In this document: one piece after another, positions 1 to 5,143 of the stretch
How the letters are laid out: every line of letters begins with the position of its first letter
Numbering within the stretch: position 1 is the stretch's first letter
Assembly: GCA_964536025.1 (NCBI GenBank)
Contig: CAZHXA010000047.1
Location: 1 to 8,373, forward strand
Source of the DNA: RGIG4576 sp964536025
Lineage (GTDB): Bacteria > Bacteroidota > Bacteroidia > Bacteroidales > Muribaculaceae
Direction of reading: 5' to 3'
DNA: 8,373 nt
Translations under genes and position numbers: made by a program
Notes under the pieces: generated by a model
Told to the model about the DNA's origin: nothing
The model's input: only the letters and a program-made list of their open reading frames with translations
Databases searched by the model: none

Positions 1-3
1 CTT

Positions 4-438
4 ATGAGTAATTTTTTAAATGATTTCAAAAGCTTTGCGATGAAAGGTAATGTTTTGGATATGGCTGTCGGTGTTGTCATCGGTGGTGCATTCGGAAAAA
101 TCGTTACATCTCTCGTAAATGATGTGATAATGCCTATTACAGGTAAACTTGTGGGTGGTATTAATTTTACTGACTTGGAGTTGGTTTTAAGTAAAGCCGT
201 TGTAGCTGAAGATGGAACGGTAACTACACCCGAAGTGGCTATCGCTTATGGAAAATTCATTCAATCTACTGTGGATTTCTTAATAATTGCTTTTTGTATC
301 TTTTTATTTATTCGTCTCATTGGTAAATTAAGCCGAAAAAAAGCTGAAGCTCCTGCGGCTCCGACACCGGCTCCCGAACCTTCAGCTGAAGAAAAATTGC
401 TTACCGAAATTAGAGACCTTCTTAAAAAAGACAAATAA
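4..438 (+). CDS. mscL: Large-conductance mechanosensitive channel MscL
   Basis: Inner-membrane channel that opens under membrane tension to release solutes during hypo-osmotic shock; the family acts as a homopentamer. The 144 residues match the usual MscL length. The N-terminal amphipathic helix (about 1-14, SNFLNDFKSFAMKGN) leads into TM1 (about 17-45) with the family signature AVGVVIGGAFGKIV and the small, Gly/Ala-rich pore-lining face. A periplasmic loop (about 46-80) carries an acidic, Thr-rich stretch, TM2 spans about 81-108, and a basic RKK cluster follows. An Ala/Pro linker (113-127) then joins to the C-terminal amphipathic helix (EEKLLTEIRDLLKK), which bundles in the cytoplasm. The ATG lies 3 nt inside the window, so its promoter is not visible. 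It converges on the ROK kinase gene and shares a terminator with it. Identification is firm. Confidence 0.97.
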   Translation: MSNFLNDFKSFAMKGNVLDMAVGVVIGGAFGKIVTSLVNDVIMPITGKLVGGINFTDLELVLSKAVVAEDGTVTTPEVAIAYGKFIQSTVDFLIIAFCIFLFIRLIGKLSRKKAEAPAAPTPAPEPSAEEKLLTEIRDLLKKDK

Positions 439-461
439 TCCTATTTATTATAATATAAAGC

Positions 462-506
462 AAGACACAAGACGATGGTTATCCCATAGACTTGTGTCTT
501 TTTTAT
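462..506 (+). terminator. Intrinsic terminator of mscL, possibly bidirectional
   Basis: A perfect 10-bp stem, AAGACACAAG (462-471) with CTTGTGTCTT (491-500), closes a 19-nt loop that can form a small inner ATGG/CCAT stem. The right arm runs into TTTTATTATT. It starts 23 nt after the mscL stop and lies between two convergent genes. On the minus strand the stem is followed by an AT-rich tail (CTTTATATTATAATA), so it could also stop ROK transcripts, though less strongly. Confidence 0.85.
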
Positions 507-529
507 TATTAATAAGCAGGCTCTCTGCG

Positions 530-1489
530 TTATTTTGCTTCCCAACCTAAAGCACTTGCTCCAAGAATGGCTGCATCGCTTTCGTTAAGCTCAGAAACAA
601 GAACTTTTACTTTGCCTTTGTAACAACATAAAATATTCTTATCAAGCGATTCCTTTACAGGTTTCATTATCAAGTCGCCGGCTTTAGTAAGACCTCCGAA
701 CAATACAAATGCTTCGGGACTTGAGAATGCAACAAAGTCGGCAAGAGCTTGACCAAGAATATCACCTGTATATTCAAAAATATCTTTAGCCAATTTATCT
801 CCTGCTATTGCTGCATCATATACATCCTTAGATGTAATCTCATCTACAGGCAAATTGCGAAGCATAGAAGGTTCATTACGTATTTCCAAAAATTCTCTTG
901 CAGTGCGAGCAACACCTGTTGCAGAACAATATGCTTCAAGGCAACCTGTGCGACCACAACCACACATACGTCCATTGTTACGCTTCATGACCACATGTCC
1001 AAGTTCTCCGGCAAATCCGTCATGACCATAAACCATTTGTCCATTGATTACAATACCACTACCGACACCTGTACCAAGTGTAATCATAATGAAATCTTTC
1101 AAGCCACGTGCGGCACCGTAAGTCATTTCACCGATGGCTGCGGCATTGGCATCATTGGTTATGATTGTAGGTATTCCGAATTTTTCTGTCACTAAATCAG
1201 CCAATGGTATCGGAGTAGGCCAAGGTAAATTAACACCGTCTTCTATAATGCCTGTAAAATAGTTGGCATTTGGAGCTCCTATACCTATACCCTGAATCTT
1301 ATCTTGTGCATCATTAGCATTAATAAGTCGAGTAATTTCAGTATAAAGTTCTTCTATATAGTCTTCTATTTTGCTGTGTTTTCTTGTTTTTATCGAACTA
1401 CTTGCAATAACATTTCCACGAGCATCTACGATACCGAATGCGGTGTTTGTTCCACCCATATCGATACCAATAACATAAGGTTTTATCAT
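530..1489 (-). CDS. ROK-family sugar kinase (glucokinase-like)
   Basis: Cytoplasmic ATP-dependent hexose kinase of the ROK family (Repressor/ORF/Kinase), 319 residues, the normal length for a kinase without a DNA-binding domain. Visible motifs are the phosphate-1 loop DMGGTNTAFG (10-19), the catalytic Asp in TNDANAAA (Asp113), the phosphate-2 loop LGTGVGSG (138-145), the sugar-binding GELGH (Glu162, His165) and the zinc site, with His165 plus the CGCGRTGCLE cysteines (176, 178, 183). Glucose is the commonest substrate. Bacteroides RokA is a glucomannokinase of this family, so glucose, mannose or an aminosugar such as N-acetylglucosamine or N-acetylmannosamine remain possible; sequence alone does not decide. 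The ATG has no clear ribosome binding site, as is usual in the phylum. The start lies 40 nt after the small membrane protein gene, on the same strand, which suggests co-transcription unless the weak hairpin between them terminates. Confidence 0.94.
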   Translation of the reverse strand: MIKPYVIGIDMGGTNTAFGIVDARGNVIASSSIKTRKHSKIEDYIEELYTEITRLINANDAQDKIQGIGIGAPNANYFTGIIEDGVNLPWPTPIPLADLVTEKFGIPTIITNDANAAAIGEMTYGAARGLKDFIMITLGTGVGSGIVINGQMVYGHDGFAGELGHVVMKRNNGRMCGCGRTGCLEAYCSATGVARTAREFLEIRNEPSMLRNLPVDEITSKDVYDAAIAGDKLAKDIFEYTGDILGQALADFVAFSSPEAFVLFGGLTKAGDLIMKPVKESLDKNILCCYKGKVKVLVSELNESDAAILGASALGWEAK

Positions 1490-1529
1490 AATAATTTAGT
1501 GTTTTGGTTTATGAAAAATATCTATTAAA

Positions 1530-1736
1530 TTATAATAAGCTGAATCCAAATTCAGCTGCAGCAAAAGCTACAAGCAAAGCAAAGCCTATCCACACTTTTT
1601 TAGCTTCAAAATGAGGAAAGCTAAGAAAAAAGGAATTTTCGGGAGTTGGAACATGAGCTGGGCGTTCACTCGCACATGTTGATTCTACTTGTGCGGCTTG
1701 ACGTGCAAATTCGTTTTTTGTATCTTCTGTAATCAT
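1530..1736 (-). CDS. Small tail-anchored membrane protein, function unknown
   Basis: I do not recognise this 68-residue protein. It has a polar N-terminal part (1-45) with many charged residues, a Pro-rich stretch (HVPTPEN, 28-34), then a Lys-Lys pair (46-47) followed by one hydrophobic helix (about 48-68, WIGFALLVAFAAAEFGFSLL) that reaches the last residue. There is no signal peptide. This is the layout of a C-tail-anchored inner-membrane protein with its N-terminus in the cytoplasm. It lies 86 nt after the DUF3127 gene, beyond that gene's terminator, and 40 nt before the ROK kinase gene, all on one strand. No clear TAnnTTTG promoter was found in the 86-nt gap. Coding status rests on the coherent topology, the placement between same-strand genes and the lack of any competing frame. 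Confidence 0.7.
   Translation of the reverse strand: MITEDTKNEFARQAAQVESTCASERPAHVPTPENSFFLSFPHFEAKKVWIGFALLVAFAAAEFGFSLL
1538..1557 (-). terminator. Hairpin at the end of the 68-residue gene, possible weak terminator
   Basis: A perfect 8-bp inverted repeat, AGCTGAAT (1538-1545) with ATTCAGCT (1550-1557), closes a 4-nt loop (UUGG in the minus-strand RNA). The hairpin lies within the last codons of the small membrane protein gene. It is followed on the minus strand by an AT-rich tail (TATTATAATTTAATAG) without a long U run. It may attenuate read-through into the ROK gene or protect the RNA end; its role is inferred. Confidence 0.4.
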
Positions 1737-1804
1737 ATGTTTTTATGACTTTTTAATTTATTTTACTGAAAACAGCAAAAGCTCTTCGTTTGTTGAATTA
1801 TCTC

Positions 1805-1835
1805 AAAAAAGTTCTTGCCATTTTAAAATGGCAAG
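1805..1835 (-). terminator. Intrinsic terminator of the DUF3127 gene, overlapping its stop codon
   Basis: A perfect 22-bp palindrome (1814-1835; arms CTTGCCATT and AATGGCAAG around TTAA) is followed on the minus strand by AAC and then TTTTTT (1810-1805). The left arm on that strand carries the final Leu-Pro-Phe codons and the TAA stop at 1823-1825 is in the loop, so coding end and terminator are the same DNA. It should separate DUF3127 transcription from the small membrane protein gene. Confidence 0.82.
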
Positions 1836-2206
1836 TCATCGTTTTCGCCTTCACTTTGACTGAAGTCAGGCATCGGTGAAGCAGGAACTGCATTTGACAC
1901 AGGCATCGGAGCCGAAACAGATTCTTGTTGTGGGTTAACAACTGTTTTTTCAGCTTTCCAACCACGAATACTTGTAAACCAACGACCATTCCATTCACGG
2001 CTTTCAATATCAAAACTTAATGTAATGGTATCACCTACTTCAAGAGGATATTGATTGGCACGCTCGCCAAAGAAATCAAAAAACACCTTTTTAGGGAAAT
2101 TTTCAATTGTTTCAAGAACATATTCCTGCTTATTCCAAGCATTACCGGCTTTAGATGTACCACTTTGAGGATCAAGTTTTTGTATGATTTTTCCTGTTAC
2201 TTCCAT
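1823..2206 (-). CDS. DUF3127 family protein with an SSB-like C-terminal tail
   Basis: The 127-residue protein matches the DUF3127 family, common in Bacteroidota. The N-terminal part (1-88) is a compact beta-rich domain that reads like an OB fold (MEVTGKIIQKLDPQSGTSKA, then KQEYVLETIENFPKKVFFDFFGE, GDTITLSFDIESREWNGRWFT, IRGWKAEK), with several exposed aromatic residues suited to nucleic-acid stacking. A disordered Pro/Ser/Gln-rich linker follows (about 89-118), then an acidic tip, EGENDDLPF. That order (OB-like domain, linker, acidic tail ending Pro-Phe) is that of single-stranded DNA binding proteins, whose tail recruits repair and replication partners. Family membership is recognised; DNA binding is inference. 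A TAnnTTTG promoter element lies 27 nt before the ATG, and the gene has its own terminator, so it is probably monocistronic. Confidence 0.9.
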   Translation of the reverse strand: MEVTGKIIQKLDPQSGTSKAGNAWNKQEYVLETIENFPKKVFFDFFGERANQYPLEVGDTITLSFDIESREWNGRWFTSIRGWKAEKTVVNPQQESVSAPMPVSNAVPASPMPDFSQSEGENDDLPF

Positions 2207-2233
2207 AAATTATCGTAATATTAATTCAATTTA

Positions 2234-2241
2234 CAAATGTA
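2234..2241 (-). promoter_or_regulatory. Promoter -7 element for the DUF3127 gene
   Basis: On the minus strand 2241-2234 reads TACATTTG, a perfect match to the Bacteroidota -7 consensus TAnnTTTG. A good TTTG -33 element is not seen; the nearest is TTTA with a short 16-nt spacer. The implied leader is about 20 nt. Confidence 0.55.
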
Positions 2242-2258
2242 GAAAAGATTTCTTACAT

Positions 2259-2296
2259 AAATCCTATTTGACCCGAAAAAAATCCTATTTCCCCGA
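2259..2296. repeat. Two tandem copies of a AAATCCTATTT motif, 21 bp apart
   Basis: AAATCCTATTT occurs at 2259-2269 and again at 2280-2290, each followed 2 nt or 1 nt later by CCCGA. The 21-bp offset equals two helical turns. The pair lies immediately upstream of the DUF3127 promoter, in the 218-bp gap between that gene and the acyl-CoA ligase gene. It could be a tandem operator; no regulator is known. Confidence 0.35.
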
Positions 2297-2378
2297 TTAT
2301 TTTCCCACAAAACTGAGTCCAAAATATATCACGACTTAAATGCTACAGTTCCGTTTTTTATCACAATCTATTAACAAA

Positions 2379-2413
2379 CGACAGAGAATGAAACTTGTTT
2401 TCATCCCCTGTCG
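2379..2413 (-). terminator. Terminator hairpin of the acyl-CoA ligase operon
   Basis: Beginning 11 nt after the ligase stop, the arms CGACAG (2379-2384) and CTGTCG (2408-2413) and inner arms ATGAAA (2388-2393) and TTTCAT (2399-2404) are joined by a 3-bp section that pairs only in the minus-strand RNA (GGG with UCU: G-U, G-C, G-U). This gives a continuous 15-bp stem with loop ACAAG. The pairing only being complete on the minus strand fits termination of the ligase transcript. The tail (TTTGTTAATAG) is only moderately U-rich. Confidence 0.68.
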
Positions 2414-2424
2414 CTGAGTTAGTC

Positions 2425-4080
2425 TTATTTATTGTCTTTGGCTCTAATTTCAACACGTCTTATCTTACCGCTTATAGTCTTTGGTAATTCATCTACAAAT
2501 TCTATGATACGAGGATACTTATAAGGAGCTGTTGTTCGTTTTACGTGATCTTGTATTTCTTTTATAAGTTCATCACACTCTTTTCCTCGATATTCTCGAG
2601 ATAAAACGATTGTTGCTTTTACTACTTGTCCTCTTATTTCATCGGGAACTCCGGTAATAGCACATTCTACTACTGCCGGGTGTGTCATAAGAGCACTTTC
2701 AACCTCAAACGGTCCTATACGATAGCCTGAAGATTTAATTACATCATCTTTACGACCAATAAACCAATAATATCCATCTTCATCACGCCAAGCAACGTCT
2801 CCGGTGTGATAAATTCCGTTATTATATGCTTCTCGTGTCAATTCTTTATCACGATAATACTCTTTAAATAATCCAACCGGATGCTTACCATGAGTTTTTA
2901 TTACTATTTCGCCTTGTTCTCCATCTTCGGCCCAAGTACCATCGTTTTTCATCAAATCTATATCATACCCCGGACCTTTCTTACCCATTGAACCCGGACG
3001 TGGTTCTACCATAGGATAAGTACCAACAGTTATAGTGGTTTCGGTTTGTCCAAAAGCCTCATACAGTTTTATTCCGGTAAGTTCTTTCCATTTTTCGAAG
3101 ACACTCGGATTTAGAGCTTCTCCGGCTATGGTACAATATTTCAAAGCGGAAAGGTCAAATTTTTTAATATCCTCACGTATCAAAAAACGAAATACAGTTG
3201 GAGGAGCACAGAATGATGTTATATGATATTTTTCAAAAATTGAAAGTAAATCAACCGGCGTAAATTTATCAAAGTCATATACAAAAACATTGGCTCCAAC
3301 AATCCATTGTCCATAATATTTTCCCCAAACAGCTTTTCCCCAACCAGTATCAGCAAGTGTCATGTGTAAACTGTTTTCGTTAAGATTATGCCAATATTTT
3401 GCAGTAACAATATGTCCTAAAGGATAAGTAAAATCATGTGCGACCATTTTAGGTTCACCGGTTGTTCCTGATGTGAAATACATGAGAGAAATATCATCAT
3501 TTGTATTAGCTAATTCAGGACGAACAAAAACAGGAGCATCTTCTACGCCATGATTATAATCATCCCATCCTTCCGGAATATCGGGACCTATCGAAATATA
3601 GTTTTTTATAGTAGGACACTTCGCACGAGCTTTTTCAATATGTGTTATTACTTCTTTGTCACCCACAGCAACAATAGCACGAATATCGGCAGCATTTGCT
3701 CTGTAAACAATATCCTTTTCTGTAAGCAAGTGTGTAGCAGGAATAACTGTTGCTCCTATTTTATGTAAGGCGGTTATCACCATCCAAAACTGATAACGAC
3801 GTTTTAGTATAAGCATAACCATATCACCTCGTTTTATACCGAGTTGTGTGAAATAACTTGCAACTTTATCGCTTTCACGCTTAATGTCAGCAAAAGTAAA
3901 CTGTTTTTCTTCTCCCTTATCGTTGGTCCAAAGAAGTGCTTTTTTATTTGGACTTATTTTCGCCCATTCATCAACAATATCATATCCGAAGTTGAAGTTT
4001 TCGGGAACTTTTATATGAAAGTTCTCCATAAAATCTTCATAAGATTCAAACTCAACTTTGTCAAGAAATTTTTCAAGCAT
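2425..4080 (-). CDS. AMP-forming acyl-CoA synthetase (medium-chain/acetyl-CoA synthetase-like)
   Basis: Adenylate-forming enzyme (ANL superfamily) that activates a carboxylic acid with ATP to acyl-AMP and then to acyl-CoA, in the cytoplasm. All core motifs are present in 551 residues: the phosphate loop YFTSGTTGEPK (201-211), YEAFGQTET (340-348), YHTGD (424-428), the hinge region FIGRKDDVIKSSGYRIGPFE (440-459) and the C-terminal catalytic Lys in LPKTISGKIRR (Lys539). The middle section (LADTGWGKAVWGKYYGQWIVGA) resembles the medium-chain acyl-CoA synthetase group more than classical Acs, which is about 100 residues longer. Candidate substrates are short, branched-chain or aromatic acids; the sequence does not fix which. 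The gene follows the XRE-cupin regulator gene by 24 nt, implying one transcript under that regulator, and ends at a strong hairpin. Confidence 0.93.
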   Translation of the reverse strand: MLEKFLDKVEFESYEDFMENFHIKVPENFNFGYDIVDEWAKISPNKKALLWTNDKGEEKQFTFADIKRESDKVASYFTQLGIKRGDMVMLILKRRYQFWMVITALHKIGATVIPATHLLTEKDIVYRANAADIRAIVAVGDKEVITHIEKARAKCPTIKNYISIGPDIPEGWDDYNHGVEDAPVFVRPELANTNDDISLMYFTSGTTGEPKMVAHDFTYPLGHIVTAKYWHNLNENSLHMTLADTGWGKAVWGKYYGQWIVGANVFVYDFDKFTPVDLLSIFEKYHITSFCAPPTVFRFLIREDIKKFDLSALKYCTIAGEALNPSVFEKWKELTGIKLYEAFGQTETTITVGTYPMVEPRPGSMGKKGPGYDIDLMKNDGTWAEDGEQGEIVIKTHGKHPVGLFKEYYRDKELTREAYNNGIYHTGDVAWRDEDGYYWFIGRKDDVIKSSGYRIGPFEVESALMTHPAVVECAITGVPDEIRGQVVKATIVLSREYRGKECDELIKEIQDHVKRTTAPYKYPRIIEFVDELPKTISGKIRRVEIRAKDNK

Positions 4081-4104
4081 GTTTTTATAGATGTTTTTTT
4101 GTTT

Positions 4105-4659
4105 TTACGAAATAACAGCAATAAATTTCACTGTTTTATTATCAAGAGCTTTCATTCCATGAGGATGTTTGGCATCATACATTATGCTGTCGCCCTTTTC
4201 AAGAATAATATATTTCTCTCCTATTTGTATTTGCATACGCCCTTCCACTACACAATTCCATTCCTGACCTTCATGAGAATTGAGTGTAATGGCATTATCA
4301 TTAGGTTCTACTGTAACAAACATTGGGTCAAATATACGATTTTTGAAACCCGCTGCAAGTGATTGGTAGCTATAAGCCGCAGTGCGTTCAATTTTAACAC
4401 CTTTACAAGCACGAGTAACAAAATAGCTATCCATTTTTGGGTCTTCATCAAATAAAATTGCATGAAGTTCGACATTAAAAGTTCGAGCAACTTTATTTAA
4501 AAAACTAACAGGAATATCAATTTTGCCACTTTCATAATCAATATATGTGGTTTCATTTATATTTAATGAATCTGCAACTTGACCGGTAGTTAAGTCAAGA
4601 GCATCGCGTAATCCTTTTAACCGGATTGCCACTTGCGTCATTTTTTCGATTCTTGTCAT
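4105..4659 (-). CDS. XRE-family regulator with C-terminal cupin domain
   Basis: Transcription regulator of about 184 residues. An N-terminal helix-turn-helix of the XRE/Cro type spans about 8-65 (RLKGLRDALDLTTGQVADSL, then ETTYIDYESGKIDIPVSFLN), with the usual YESG turn. A C-terminal cupin_2 domain spans about 105-184 (SHEGQEWNCVVEGRMQIQIG and LEKGDSIMYDAKHPHGMKAL), with metal-type His/Glu/His positions kept. Such proteins sense a small ligand in the cupin barrel. The pair with the downstream ligase gene suggests that the ligand is the ligase's acid substrate or the acyl-CoA it makes (inference). Start choice: ATG at 4659 gives MTRIEKMTQVAIRLKG. A GTG at 4683, preceded by GGGA with almost no spacing, would add 8 residues, and an ATG at 4641 would remove 6. 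Homologues as I recall them start close to this point. Confidence 0.88.
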   Translation of the reverse strand: MTRIEKMTQVAIRLKGLRDALDLTTGQVADSLNINETTYIDYESGKIDIPVSFLNKVARTFNVELHAILFDEDPKMDSYFVTRACKGVKIERTAAYSYQSLAAGFKNRIFDPMFVTVEPNDNAITLNSHEGQEWNCVVEGRMQIQIGEKYIILEKGDSIMYDAKHPHGMKALDNKTVKFIAVIS

Positions 4660-4714
4660 ATTATAATACTCTAATTTTATCACTCCCTATACAGTTTTAA
4701 GGAAGTGTTATTTG

Positions 4715-4743
4715 CAAAGATAAAAAATGAAACGACAAATCAA
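4715..4743 (-). promoter_or_regulatory. Promoter for the XRE-cupin/acyl-CoA ligase operon
   Basis: On the minus strand TATCTTTG (4722-4715) matches the TAnnTTTG -7 consensus exactly. TTG at 4743-4741 stands 18 nt upstream and can serve as the -33 element (spacers are usually 19-21). The predicted start of transcription is near 4708, about 50 nt before the chosen ATG. Confidence 0.62.
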
Positions 4744-4789
4744 CAGTTTTTTCTCATAAAAAACATTTTCATAAACACACATAACCCAT

Positions 4790-4813
4790 TAATGTGCAAT
4801 AGGTTGCACATTA
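4790..4813. promoter_or_regulatory. Perfect dyad, candidate operator
   Basis: TAATGTGCAA (4790-4799) and TTGCACATTA (4804-4813) are exact inverted copies around TAGG, a 24-bp site with two-fold symmetry of the size bound by dimeric regulators. It lies in the divergent region, about 47 bp upstream of the -33 element of the XRE-cupin promoter and about 107 bp upstream of that of proB. Neither strand has a U-tract right after it, so a binding site is likelier than a terminator. The XRE-cupin protein is the obvious candidate binder, by proximity only. Confidence 0.5.
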
Positions 4814-4866
4814 CAGCTTGTTTTGTGTAACTTTTTTTGAGAAATTTGTCATCACAGTAAACAATG

Positions 4867-4907
4867 ACAAAAATATTATCTCATATGTTATGAGATAATA
4901 TTTTTGT
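4867..4907. terminator. Long AT-rich hairpin, bidirectional terminator-like
   Basis: Arms 4867-4885 and 4889-4907 are perfect 19-bp inverted repeats around TGT (core ATTATCTCAT and ATGAGATAAT). The left arm holds an A5 run and the right arm a T5 run, so the hairpin ends in a U-tract on either strand. This is the form of a bidirectional intrinsic terminator, yet it lies between divergently transcribed genes, where no known transcript needs to end. It might insulate the two operons, or end a short RNA or a lost gene. Confidence 0.6.
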
Positions 4908-4920
4908 ATACAACAGTCCA

Positions 4921-4951
4921 TTGTATTATAGTCTACAATTTAATATATTTG
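4921..4951 (+). promoter_or_regulatory. Promoter for proB and its HTH-remnant leader
   Basis: TTG (4921-4923), a 20-nt spacer and TATATTTG (4944-4951) match the Bacteroidota -33/-7 consensus (TTTG, 19-21 nt, TAnnTTTG) closely. Transcription should begin near 4958, which leaves an untranslated leader of about 180 nt before proB, made almost entirely of the HTH gene remnant. Confidence 0.7.
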
Positions 4952-4956
4952 TATAG

Positions 4957-5143
4957 TTTTTTGAAACTAACGTAAAGAAAAAACGTCTCATGCTCGGTTT
5001 CTCGCAAGAAAAGCGTGCTAATCTTGCAGAAATAGACCGAACTTATCTTCCAGACATAGAAAAAAGGTAAAAGAAATGTATCCTTATCAATAGCCGAAAG
5101 AATAGCAAAAGCATTAAATGTTTCTTTAAAATATTTATTATGA
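4957..5143 (+). pseudogene. Frameshifted XRE-type helix-turn-helix regulator
   Basis: Two adjacent frames together encode an almost complete XRE/Cro-type DNA-binding domain like that of small single-domain regulators and restriction-modification controller proteins. Frame one (4957-5070) reads FFETNVKKKRLM, LGFSQEKRANLAEIDRTYLP and DIEKR, then TAA. Frame two (5066-5143) reads GKRNVSLSIAERIAKALN and VSLKYLL, then TGA. Dropping one A from the A6 run at 5060-5065 restores the expected DIEKGKRNVSL joint. A TAG at 4954-4956 lies just before the homology and no upstream start codon is in frame; the only in-frame ATG (4990) is inside the domain. Arg in place of the usual Leu in SQEKLA and Pro in place of Ser in YISDIE also suggest decay. 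The terminal TGA overlaps the proB ATG (ATGA), a layout of coupled genes. Original target unknown. Confidence 0.8.

Noticed and set aside
749..1195. A 148-residue plus-strand frame opposite the ROK kinase
   Set aside because: Its translation is Cys/Thr/Ile-rich with no domain, and the minus strand carries a full set of ROK motifs; it is an antisense shadow.
3844..4362. A 172-residue plus-strand frame across the acyl-CoA ligase and regulator genes
   Set aside because: It is Phe/Ile-rich low-complexity sequence antisense to two clear genes.
4790..4813. The 24-bp dyad as a terminator
   Set aside because: No U-tract follows directly on either strand; a protein-binding site fits better.
4660..4956. 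A riboswitch in the divergent intergenic region
   Set aside because: The paired elements are simple hairpins and dyads; no multi-helix junction or known aptamer core could be recognised, and proB and the regulator have short or explained leaders.
5058..5070. Programmed frameshift at the A6-G run in the HTH gene (resembles the AAAAAAG slippery site)
   Set aside because: Rejoining the frames needs a +1 shift, while AAAAAAG favours -1, and the reading register of the A run is wrong for it. The N-terminal start is also missing, so decay explains more. Slippage on only six A residues would be inefficient.
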